The position numbers were made by a program, and so were the translations under genes. A stretch of DNA of 64,000 nucleotides from contig CBDATE010000028.1 of assembly GCA_965199815.1 (NCBI GenBank), positions 539,573 to 603,572 on the forward strand, written 5' to 3'. Of this stretch, positions 1 through 7,077 are shown in pieces. The stretch is from Azotimanducus sp965199815. GTDB lineage: Bacteria; Pseudomonadota; Gammaproteobacteria; Pseudomonadales; Azotimanducaceae. Under the pieces are notes generated by a model, which was given only the letters and a program-made list of their open reading frames with translations, was not told the DNA's origin and ran no database searches. The stretch's first letter is position 1, and the number at the start of each line of letters is the position of its first letter.

Positions 1-447
1 CAGCAGCACCAGCCAGAAGCCAAGGGCGGCACCGAGCGCGTACACACAGGTTTCCATGAAGTCGAGCTGTTGCCCGAGTGCGATGAGTGCGACACCGAGC
101 ACCGCGCAATTGCTGGTGACCAGCGGCAGATACGCACCGAGCGTCTGATGAAGCAGGGGATGTGCGTGGCGAACATATATCTCGGTTGCTTGCACCAGAA
201 AAGCCACTACCAGAATGAAGGCGATGATGCGAAAGCTGGTCAGCCCGAAGGGCATCAGCACAAAGTGGTAGAGAAGCCAGGAAGACGCTGCCGACACCAT
301 GAGCACGAAGCAGGTGGCCAGGCCAAGCGCGAGCGCGTTATCGGGGCGCGTCGAAGCGCCCATGAAGGGGCACAGCCCGAGAAACCAGACGAGCACGAAG
401 TTGTTGATGAGCAAGGCACCGATCAATAGCGAGAAGAGGTCGCCCAT
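1..447 (-). CDS. rnfA: RnfA/RsxA, ion-translocating electron transport complex subunit A (3' end outside window)
   Basis: Reading the minus strand from the ATG at 447-445 gives 149 codons still open at base 1. The protein begins MGDLFSLLIGALLINNFVLV, continues with LGLCPFMGAS, and later has VTSNCAVLGVALIALGQ, all of which match RnfA/RsxA. RnfA is a six-helix inner-membrane subunit of the Rnf complex, which couples electron flow between NADH and ferredoxin-type carriers to ion movement, or keeps SoxR reduced. The family is about 193 residues, so roughly 45 C-terminal residues lie outside. Only 27 bases separate its start from the metG stop upstream, so co-transcription with metG is likely. No strong Shine-Dalgarno is visible. 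Confidence 0.93.
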   Translation of the reverse strand, partial: MGDLFSLLIGALLINNFVLVWFLGLCPFMGASTRPDNALALGLATCFVLMVSAASSWLLYHFVLMPFGLTSFRIIAFILVVAFLVQATEIYVRHAHPLLHQTLGAYLPLVTSNCAVLGVALIALGQQLDFMETCVYALGAALGFWLVLL

Positions 448-474
448 GTGCTCGCACCGAGAAGCGATGCCTGA

Positions 475-2571
475 TTAACGTATTCGCATCCCGGGGGTTG
501 CCCCGGAATCCGCAGACAGCAGGAAGATCTCCCGGCCACCTTCACCCGCCGCCAGCACCATGCCCTCCGAGGTTCCGAAGCGCATCTTTCGTGGTGCCAG
601 ATTCGCCACCAGCACCACCAGCCGACCAACAAGGGCCTCCGGCGCATAGGCGGAGCGAATGCCGGCAAACACCTGTCGCTGCGTCTCGCCGACATCAAGC
701 GTGAGGCGCAGCAGTTTGTCGGCACCATCCACTCTCTCGGCTGTCAGCACCCTGGCTACGCGCAAGTCCACCCCGAGAAAATCGTCAATGGAAATCTGCG
801 TGGTTGCGTACGAGGCATCACCACCTGTCTGCCCGGCCTTGCTGTCACCTGGCCGTGAAGGTGCCTGTGCACCTGAACTCGTCTCCCCGGCCTGCTCACC
901 CGGATTCGTGGCTGCCATCATGCGCTCCACCGACTTGCGGTTAATACGCCGCATGAGTGGTTCAAAGGCTTGAATCCGGTGTCCGCTCAGGGGTTCGCCG
1001 GTATCCGCCCAGACCATCTCGCCAGCGTCGAGAAAGGCTTCCGCGCGTTCGGCGGCCTTCGGCAGTACCGGCTTGAGGCAGATCATGAGAAACCGGAACA
1101 TGTTCAGCCCCTGGCTGCAAATGGCATGCACTTCGTCTGTTCGCTCCGGCTGCTTGATCAGTTTCCAGGGTTCCTGTCGCGTGATGTATTGATTGGCGCG
1201 GTCAGCGAGTGCCATGATTTCGCGCACCGCCTTGCCGACTTCGCAGGATTCGTAATACTCGGCGATTGCCGCACGACGCTGCTGAAAGGCATCCCAGAGT
1301 TCTGCATCGTGCAATTCCGTGGCGAGGCAATACTCGAAATTGCGCTCGATGAAGCGTGCACAGCGGCTGGCAATGTTCACCAGTTTGCCCACCAGATCGG
1401 AATTGACACGGTTCATGAAGTCATCCAGATTGAGATCCGTATCCGCGATGTTCGGGCTCAGCTTGGAGGCAAAGTAGTAACGCAGATATTCGGGGTCAAG
1501 ATGCGCCAGATAGGTTTCGGCGAGGATGAAGGTGCCGCGTGATTTGGACATCTTGACACCGTTGACGGTGAGGAATCCGTGCGCCACCACGCGCGACGGC
1601 TTGCGATAGCCAGCGCCCGACAGCACCGCCGGCCAGAAGAGGGCATGGAAGTAGATGATGTCCTTGCCAACAAAATGCACCAGTTCGGTGCCAGAGTCCT
1701 CGCGCCACCAGGCATCGAAATCCTGCTGCCTTGATTGACCGTTGCTGTGCACCAGATTCAGGTGGCTCGCCATGTAGCCGATGGGCGCATCCATCCAGAC
1801 ATAGAAGTACTTGTCGCGGGCACCGGGAATGGCAAAGCCGAAGTAGGGCGCATCGCGGCTGATGTCCCAGGGTTTGAGCCCGGCATCAAGCCACTCGGCC
1901 AGCTTGTTGGCGACCTCTGCCGACACCGAACCACTCCTCACCCAGGTATCGAGTTCCTGTGTGAATTTGGGAAGGTCAAAGAAGTAGTGGGTGGATGATC
2001 GCTTCACCGGCGGTTCGCCGGACAGGGTGGAGACCGGGTCTATCAGTTCCGTGGCTTCGTAGCTCGCGCCGCATCCCTCGCAGTTGTCGCCATATTGTTC
2101 TGGCAGGCCGCAACGCGGGCAAATGCCCTTGACGTAGCGGTCGGAGAGAAACAGGCCTCGGCGTTCATCAAAGAGTTGTTCCACCTCGCCGGTGGAGATG
2201 AGGCCCGCATCGGCGAGCCCGAGATACATGGCCTCGACGAGAGATTGATTCTCCTCGGAGTGGGTGGTGTGGTAGTTGTCGTGACTGATGAGGAAGCCCT
2301 CGAGGTCGCGCACATGGGCTTCGCGCAGATGCTTGATGAGTTTTTCCGGTGCCAGACCTTCGGCTTCGGCGCGCAGCATGGTGGGTGTGCCGTGGGCATC
2401 ATCGGCGCACACATAGACCACCTGATGACCGCGCAGGCGCTGAAAACGTACCCAGACATCGGTGTACACATGCTCCAGCATGTTGCCGAGATGCAGTTCG
2501 CCGTTGGCGTAGGGCAGGGCGCTGGTGACGAGGATTTTTCGAGGATTGCTCAAGATGATGTGGTGCCTCAT
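475..2571 (-). CDS. metG: Methionyl-tRNA synthetase
   Basis: Class I aminoacyl-tRNA synthetase that charges tRNA-Met, 698 residues from the chosen ATG. The HIGH-type signature is HLGN at residues 27-30, directly after PYANGE. A zinc knuckle with Cys151/154 and Cys164/167 lies in the connective region. KMSKS is at 340-344. The last ~110 residues form the EMAP-II/Trbp111-like tRNA-binding OB fold (DFLGVDLRVARV, later PRKMRFGTSEGM), so this is the long dimeric form. The frame is open upstream to 2787, but that extension has no family similarity. The ATG at 2571 puts 12 residues before ILVTSALPYANG, as expected. rnfA follows 27 bases downstream. Confidence 0.96.
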   Translation of the reverse strand: MRHHIILSNPRKILVTSALPYANGELHLGNMLEHVYTDVWVRFQRLRGHQVVYVCADDAHGTPTMLRAEAEGLAPEKLIKHLREAHVRDLEGFLISHDNYHTTHSEENQSLVEAMYLGLADAGLISTGEVEQLFDERRGLFLSDRYVKGICPRCGLPEQYGDNCEGCGASYEATELIDPVSTLSGEPPVKRSSTHYFFDLPKFTQELDTWVRSGSVSAEVANKLAEWLDAGLKPWDISRDAPYFGFAIPGARDKYFYVWMDAPIGYMASHLNLVHSNGQSRQQDFDAWWREDSGTELVHFVGKDIIYFHALFWPAVLSGAGYRKPSRVVAHGFLTVNGVKMSKSRGTFILAETYLAHLDPEYLRYYFASKLSPNIADTDLNLDDFMNRVNSDLVGKLVNIASRCARFIERNFEYCLATELHDAELWDAFQQRRAAIAEYYESCEVGKAVREIMALADRANQYITRQEPWKLIKQPERTDEVHAICSQGLNMFRFLMICLKPVLPKAAERAEAFLDAGEMVWADTGEPLSGHRIQAFEPLMRRINRKSVERMMAATNPGEQAGETSSGAQAPSRPGDSKAGQTGGDASYATTQISIDDFLGVDLRVARVLTAERVDGADKLLRLTLDVGETQRQVFAGIRSAYAPEALVGRLVVLVANLAPRKMRFGTSEGMVLAAGEGGREIFLLSADSGATPGMRIR

Positions 2572-2913
2572 GGGAGGCAAAATTATAGCCGCCGGAGGGG
2601 GTGTGCCTGTGGGCTTGAACGTGTCGTATGATGGCCGTGGTTGTTCAGACAGGTTGAGGGCGAAGCCAGGAGTATTTTCTGATGAATGAATGCCCTCAAT
2701 TCGCTCTCTCGCTCCGGTGTAGCCCGTTGCGCGCACACGTAACCGCCTGTTCAAGGTATCATTCTGTATCGAACCTCCTGCATTCAACCATGATGCTGTT
2801 ACTGTGGGGCAGTTACCTGGAATCCGGCTTGCGGAGATCAGTCGCTCACAGACCTTGTGTTGACAATCGAGAGGTATCTCATTGAGTGTGTACGAGGGAA
2901 AGAGGAAGAATTT
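2572..2913. other. Divergent intergenic region between metG and the sigma-region-4-like gene
   Basis: These 342 bases lie between two divergent genes and no convincing gene is seen. On the minus strand a perfect TATAAT occupies 2587-2582, only 10 bases upstream of the metG ATG, so the metG transcript could be almost leaderless; no good -35 is visible at the expected spacing. On the plus strand a consensus TTGACA sits at 2860-2865, but no clear -10 follows. The plus-strand gene has a good Shine-Dalgarno at 2902-2908. Confidence 0.5.
2582..2587 (-). promoter_or_regulatory. Candidate -10 element of metG
   Basis: The minus strand reads TATAAT here, a perfect sigma-70 -10 hexamer, ending 10 bases before the metG ATG. 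No -35 match is seen 16-18 bases upstream. If it is used, the 5' UTR would be only a few bases long. Confidence 0.35.
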
Positions 2914-4653
2914 ATGCTAACAGGGGAATCAATGGAGGATCTGCCAGAAGCTTCGGAGGTGGTGCATACCCCGACAACAGACTCTCGGACCATGCGGTGG
3001 GACAGCGCGAAGCAAGTATTGGCGCGGCTGTTTGCCTCTGTGGAAGAATTGCCTGGTGTCAGGACATTCGCTGATGTGCTGAGCCCGGAGGTTATGACGC
3101 TCGCTCATCGAATGGGGCTTGATAGCGAAGTGGGCGAGATTGGAATCGACCATTTGGCGGGGAGCGCATTGCGATGGGACAGCGCGAAGCAGGTATTGGC
3201 GCGGCTGTTTGCCTCTGCGGAAGAATTACTTGATGTCAGGACATTCGCTGATGTGCTGAGCCCGGAGGTTATGACACTCGCTCATCGAACGGGGCTTGAT
3301 AGCGAAGTGAGCGAGATTGGAATCGACCATTTGACGGGGAGCGCATCAGGTCTTCTATCGAGCATGGTGATTCGGGTCGGGGATGCCATCGACTTGCTGA
3401 CGGAGACTGAACGTACGATTATTGATAGCCGTCTGATAAGTAATCCACCCGAGACGCTTCGACAATTGGGAATGCAGTTCGGAGTGACCAAGGAACAGAT
3501 TCGCCACATCCAGAAAAAGACCGAAAGGAAGGTTCAACCCGCTCTCGGAGTGGATTTGGCTATTGTTGCGTCAGTACTGAAAGAGCGCTTTGGTCAAGTG
3601 ATCGAGGAGAGTGAGTTGGAGCGCAGAATGGACGAGCTTTTGCCCGTCGATCAAGGGAGAGCGACAAATTTCCTTCGGAGAGCCTTGCTTCATGAAATGG
3701 GCTTCAAGCTGGATGCCGGAGTATTCCTCGATAAGCAAGCGAAGGAAGAACTCGAGAGTATTCGGGGTGGAGTGCGCAAACTTGCCGACGATGTGGGACT
3801 TATAGACAAGCACAGGTTTATCGAAAGCCTTCCGTTTGAGAGATGGCGGCAACGCTGGTCATGGGTGCGGAAACATTGCGAACTCGTCGAGTTATTTGGC
3901 TCACTCGGAATTCGAGATACCGGGAAAGCGCGAGTAAAAGCGGCACTCATTTCCCTCGGACGCCCAGCGACACGGGGTGAGATTGCCAGGATGTGCAGTT
4001 ACAGGAATACAAGAGCAGGGTCGCGTCTCTCAGTGGTCCCAAGCATTGTGAGAGCTGACAAGGATCGATGGGCGCTCAAGGAATGGGTCGACGAAGAGTA
4101 CAGGGGAATAGCCGAGAAAATCATTCAGCGCATTGAAGAAAATGGAGGAGCCACAACTACGGAGAAATTGCTCACCGAATTACCCGACAAGTTTGGTGTG
4201 CACAAGTCAAGTGTACGCGCCTACATGGAAACGCCAAAATTTGTAATCAACGATGGCTGGATTAGCCTGGCGAACAAGTCATCGGTTCAGCTCAGAGATC
4301 TCGACGACGTAATCGACGGTCGCGACCATACCGGCGCACCTTATTGGAGCTTCCCTGTTGATGCGCGGTACTTTGAAGGATACAGTGTGCCAAGTGTGCC
4401 GCCCGAGCTCGCAAAGGAACTGGGGTGCGAGCCGGATGGCAACAAGCGTGTCTCGCTCGAGAATCTCCCTGATTGCCGCGACCTGTCCATCAATTGGCGC
4501 CTCAAATCAACCACTGGCGCATCGCTGGGATATGTGAGGGAACCTCTCAGGCGGCTGGGGCTTGGGCCAGGCAGGCGGGCGCGACTCACCATCAAGGGAT
4601 ATTGTCTCGCACAGTTGACCGCCGACGACGAATCACAGGAACCTGCCGATTGA
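2914..4653 (+). CDS. Unrecognised DNA-binding protein with sigma-70 region-4-like helix-turn-helix and duplicated N-terminal module
   Basis: 579 residues from the ATG at 2914, chosen because GAGGAAG at 2902-2908 is a good Shine-Dalgarno. After a short leader there are two near-identical 59-residue modules (RWDSAKQVLARLF to IDHLxGSA). A segment LLTETERTIIDSRL, then LRQLGMQFGVTKEQIRHIQ, resembles sigma-70 region 4 (-35 recognition helix). The rest appears helical. It includes possible winged-helix segments (ISLGRPATRGEIARMC; TTTEKLLTELPDKFGVHKSS), and the C-terminus is basic (LGPGRRARLTIKG). No region 2, the core-binding part of true sigma factors, is seen, so it is more likely a regulator or defence-type DNA binder than a sigma factor. 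It stands alone between metG and tRNA-Met and looks more AT-rich than its neighbours. Function unknown. Confidence 0.7.
   Translation: MLTGESMEDLPEASEVVHTPTTDSRTMRWDSAKQVLARLFASVEELPGVRTFADVLSPEVMTLAHRMGLDSEVGEIGIDHLAGSALRWDSAKQVLARLFASAEELLDVRTFADVLSPEVMTLAHRTGLDSEVSEIGIDHLTGSASGLLSSMVIRVGDAIDLLTETERTIIDSRLISNPPETLRQLGMQFGVTKEQIRHIQKKTERKVQPALGVDLAIVASVLKERFGQVIEESELERRMDELLPVDQGRATNFLRRALLHEMGFKLDAGVFLDKQAKEELESIRGGVRKLADDVGLIDKHRFIESLPFERWRQRWSWVRKHCELVELFGSLGIRDTGKARVKAALISLGRPATRGEIARMCSYRNTRAGSRLSVVPSIVRADKDRWALKEWVDEEYRGIAEKIIQRIEENGGATTTEKLLTELPDKFGVHKSSVRAYMETPKFVINDGWISLANKSSVQLRDLDDVIDGRDHTGAPYWSFPVDARYFEGYSVPSVPPELAKELGCEPDGNKRVSLENLPDCRDLSINWRLKSTTGASLGYVREPLRRLGLGPGRRARLTIKGYCLAQLTADDESQEPAD
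2995..3348 (+). repeat. Tandem 177-bp in-frame duplication inside the sigma-region-4-like gene
   Basis: Two adjacent 177-bp units, 2995-3171 and 3172-3348, each encode a 59-residue module beginning RWDSAKQVLARLF. The protein copies differ at about seven positions and the DNA copies are nearly identical, pointing to a fairly recent in-frame tandem duplication of the module just before the helix-turn-helix. Confidence 0.9.
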
Positions 4654-4692
4654 TGCAGATACGAATCTGAACATGAACGGCATATCCTTGCC

Positions 4693-4769
4693 TGGTAGCT
4701 AGGGGGAGACTCGAACTCCCGACCTCAGGATTATGAATCCTGCGCTCTAACCTGCTGAGCTACCTAGCC
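4693..4769 (-). tRNA. tRNA-Met (CAT), elongator type
   Basis: The minus strand folds into a complete 77-nt cloverleaf with encoded CCA. Acceptor GGCTAGG pairs with CCTAGCT, the D-stem is GCTC/GAGC, the anticodon stem CAGGA/TCCTG encloses loop TTCATAA, and the T-stem is GGGAG/CTCCC with loop TTCGAGT. The anticodon CAT plus U4-A69 and A5-U68 pairs favours elongator tRNA-Met over lysidine-modified tRNA-Ile. The first acceptor pair is a G1-U72 wobble, unusual for this tRNA. Confidence 0.93.
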
Positions 4770-4813
4770 AAAGCGAAGAGTGGGCATTGTCGCAGTACAG
4801 TGTGGGATGTCAA

Positions 4814-4840
4814 GGGAAACTCTGTTATTCGGAGGTTCCC
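4814..4840 (+). repeat. Degraded single-hairpin copy of the multi-hairpin repeat family
   Basis: The sequence GGGAAACTCTG, then TTATT, then CGGAGGTTCCC is an imperfect version of hairpin 5 of the 145-bp element at 6915-7059. It overlaps the last codon and stop of the RsbW-like gene and lies 45 bases beyond the tRNA-Met 5' end, so it could act as a terminator for the ATPase gene. Confidence 0.65.
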
Positions 4841-5292
4841 GTACGCTGGTCTCGTCGCGCTCGGGAAGGCATCTCGCTCGCTGGGCCGGGTCCAGGATAT
4901 TCCACATGGACGATGTTCCGGCCGTCCTCGTAGCGCCATTCCAGCCCCCTGGCGGTTTTCTGCATCAACGCGAAGGGGAAGGCATCCTGTCGCGCATGCG
5001 TTTTGCCGGAAGCGGCAGCAGGATTCGGGGAGCGAGGGTCAAAGGGCGCGCCGCTGTCAAAAATGGTGCAAACCACCTTGTTGCCGGTTGCGTACATGTG
5101 AATGGACAGGTGCGGCGCAGGCGTATTCTCGAATCCGAACATGAGTGTACTGGTGAGCAGTTCCTCCACCGTGACGGTCAAGGCATAGACATCCGCAGCC
5201 CATTTGCAGTGAGCACGGGCAAAAGCCTCGACCTGCTGAATGGTCTCGAGCAGCGTCTCGAGCCGTGGTTGCGGGCTGAGCTGCAGTTTCAT
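4825..5292 (-). CDS. RsbW/SpoIIAB-like GHKL ATPase (anti-sigma or serine kinase type)
   Basis: 155 residues from the ATG at 5292; the open frame runs on to 5355 but the extension has no similarity. VTVEELLTSTLMFGFEN resembles the N-box helix with the Mg-binding residues of the HATPase_c_2 (RsbW) family. FDSGAPFDP matches the G1 box that contacts adenine, followed by the loop and FALMQKTARGLEWRYEDGRN, the position of the G2 region and last strands. Such proteins phosphorylate anti-anti-sigma STAS partners or bind sigma factors. No STAS or PP2C gene is adjacent, so its partner is unknown. It is divergent from amtB, with about 250 bases of shared upstream DNA. Confidence 0.8.
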   Translation of the reverse strand: MKLQLSPQPRLETLLETIQQVEAFARAHCKWAADVYALTVTVEELLTSTLMFGFENTPAPHLSIHMYATGNKVVCTIFDSGAPFDPRSPNPAAASGKTHARQDAFPFALMQKTARGLEWRYEDGRNIVHVEYPGPGPASEMPSRARRDQRTGTSE

Positions 5293-5542
5293 GGTGTCAT
5301 TTTCTCGAAGCGGGTTGAATGAAAGCAAGGATTCTGTATCGAAAAACAGTGCCAAAGGAAAGCTGGCATGAAAGTTGCTTGTCAGTGGTGATAGTCAATC
5401 CTTGATGGACAACGGGTGGATTTGTGGATAGTCGCGACGGTCGTTGCAGCGTGAGTACCGCGCTGCAGCAGGTGAAGTGCGACACCCGCGCCCAGATCAT
5501 CAGGCAGGAAACACAGAATACGAACATACTTTGGAGGCCCCT

Positions 5543-6823
5543 GTGAAACGCATTTTGTACCCCGGAATACTGAGCCTTGTGAGTTTGCCGATGCTTCTGG
5601 CATCGACGGGAACGTTCGCGTCGGATGGTCTTGATTCCGGAGACAGCGCCTGGATCATGACGGCGACCGCGCTGGTTCTGTTCATGACTCTACCCGGACT
5701 CACCATCTTCTATGCGGGGCTTGCCCGCGCCCAGTCAGTTCTTTCGGTCATGATGCATTGTCTGGCCGTGTGTTGTCTCGCCTCCGTCCTCTGGCTTGTG
5801 TGTGGCTACAGTCTTGCTTTCAGCGGGGATGGCTGGCTGGTTGGAAACCTCGACAAGATGTTCGCCACCGGAATAGGCGAGGCATCGATGAGTGGCTCCA
5901 TTCCGGAGATGGTGTTCTTTGTGTTCCAGATGACCTTCGCGGTTATCACGCCAGCGCTGATTGTGGGTGCCTATCCGGAACGCATCAAGTTCAGTGCAGT
6001 ACTGCTCTTCAGTTCTGCATGGCTGCTGCTCGTGTATGCGCCTGTCTGCCACTGGGTGTGGGGTGGCGGCTGGCTCTCCAGCAAGTTCCAGGTGATGGAT
6101 TTCGCCGGCGGTCTCGTGGTGCATGCCTCGGCAGGCGTATCCGCACTGGTCTTTGCCTGGGTGCTTGGCAGTCGCCGCGGATTTCCGTCGCGAGTGGCAC
6201 CACCACATAGCCCGGGGCTGACCGCCATAGGTGCCTGCATGCTTTGGGTCGGTTGGTTCGGCTTCAATGGTGGCAGCGAACTGGCGGCCAATGGCAGCGC
6301 CGGTCAGGCGATTCTGGTCACGCACATTTCCGCTTGCGCCGCGGTCATCATATGGTCAGCGCTGGAATGGATTCGCTTTGGCAAGCCAAGCCTCGTAGGT
6401 GCAGTCACCGCAGTCATTGCCGGTTTGGGTGCCATCACTCCAGCCTCGGGCGATGTGGGGCCAATCGGAGGCCTCATCATCGGACTGGCGGCTGGCTTTG
6501 TCTGTTACTTCGCCGTGTCCTTTATCAAGAATACTGTAAAGATAGACGATTCATTCGATGTGTTTGCGGTTCACGGCGTGGGCGGCATTCTCGGTACGAT
6601 TCTGGTGTCTGTCCTGGCGGCAGAGGTGAACATGGGCTCCTGGAACCAGCAGTTGGTCTCGCAACTGGTCGGCGTGGGTGCGACCGTTGCATGGGCTGGT
6701 GGCATCACCTTTGTGTTGGCCAAGGTCATCAACCTGCTGGTTGGCGGTATGCGCGTTGATACCAGTACGGAAGTTGAAGGTCTCGACTTGCACGCGCACG
6801 GTGAACACGGGTACTACATCTGA
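5543..6823 (+). CDS. amtB: Ammonium transporter AmtB
   Basis: Inner-membrane ammonium channel of the Amt/Rh family, 426 residues. The start is GTG at 5543, preceded by a clear GGAGG at 5533-5537, which discards a 33-codon upstream extension. Residues 1-26 form a signal peptide ending TFA, as in other AmtB precursors. Conserved parts follow: TLPGLTIFYAGLARAQSVLS, the pore histidines His194 (VVHASAG) and His344 (FAVHGVGGILG), and WVGWFGFNGGSEL. About eleven membrane helices are expected. The PII gene glnK, usually directly upstream of amtB, is absent here, so the regulator must be encoded elsewhere. The gene ends just before a hairpin and the five-hairpin repeat. Confidence 0.96.
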   Translation: MKRILYPGILSLVSLPMLLASTGTFASDGLDSGDSAWIMTATALVLFMTLPGLTIFYAGLARAQSVLSVMMHCLAVCCLASVLWLVCGYSLAFSGDGWLVGNLDKMFATGIGEASMSGSIPEMVFFVFQMTFAVITPALIVGAYPERIKFSAVLLFSSAWLLLVYAPVCHWVWGGGWLSSKFQVMDFAGGLVVHASAGVSALVFAWVLGSRRGFPSRVAPPHSPGLTAIGACMLWVGWFGFNGGSELAANGSAGQAILVTHISACAAVIIWSALEWIRFGKPSLVGAVTAVIAGLGAITPASGDVGPIGGLIIGLAAGFVCYFAVSFIKNTVKIDDSFDVFAVHGVGGILGTILVSVLAAEVNMGSWNQQLVSQLVGVGATVAWAGGITFVLAKVINLLVGGMRVDTSTEVEGLDLHAHGEHGYYI

Positions 6824-6868
6824 AGGAAACTCTGAATACATGTGTGGTGCACACGGCGAAGAAACCAT

Positions 6869-6898
6869 GGCAGCGCGAACCCCGGGAGCAACGCTGCC
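6869..6898 (+). terminator. Possible stem-loop downstream of amtB
   Basis: GGCAGCG at 6869-6875 pairs with CGCTGCC at 6892-6898 around a GC-rich 16-base loop, 45 bases after the amtB stop. There is no T-run, so it is only a tentative terminator or mRNA-stabilising hairpin. Confidence 0.35.
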
Positions 6899-6914
6899 AC
6901 TTCCCTTGTTATGT

Positions 6915-7059
6915 TCTGATCAAGTCCATCCGTGGACTTGATCAGATTCGCAAATCAGAAGTACGCTTCTGATTTGCTCGCAGATTCAATGCCTTACGGC
7001 ACTGAATCTGGCGGCACATCCGTGTGCCGCACGGGAAACTCTGTTATTCAGAGTTTCCC
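6915..7059 (+). repeat. 145-bp five-hairpin intergenic repeat element, copy 1
   Basis: Five stem-loops stand in a row. H1: 6915-6928/6933-6946, 14-bp perfect stem, loop TCCG. H2: 6950-6961/6966-6977, 12 bp, loop TACG. H3: 6981-6993/6998-7010, 13 bp with one mismatch, loop TTAC. H4: 7011-7018/7023-7030, 8 bp, loop TCCG. H5: 7033-7043/7049-7059, 11 bp, loop TTATT. The element fills the gap between the convergent 3' ends of amtB and the molybdopterin subunit gene. A same-length inverted copy lies at 27317-27461. Short open frames across it are side effects of the repeat. Confidence 0.92.
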
Positions 7060-7077
7060 TTGTTCGGACTTCCCTCT

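Noticed and set aside
2914..4653. A complete alternative sigma factor
   Set aside because: Only a region-4-like segment is present; no region 2 core-binding or -10 recognition sequence can be seen.
6915..7059. CRISPR array
   Set aside because: The hairpins differ from one another and there are no constant repeats with variable spacers; no cas genes are nearby.
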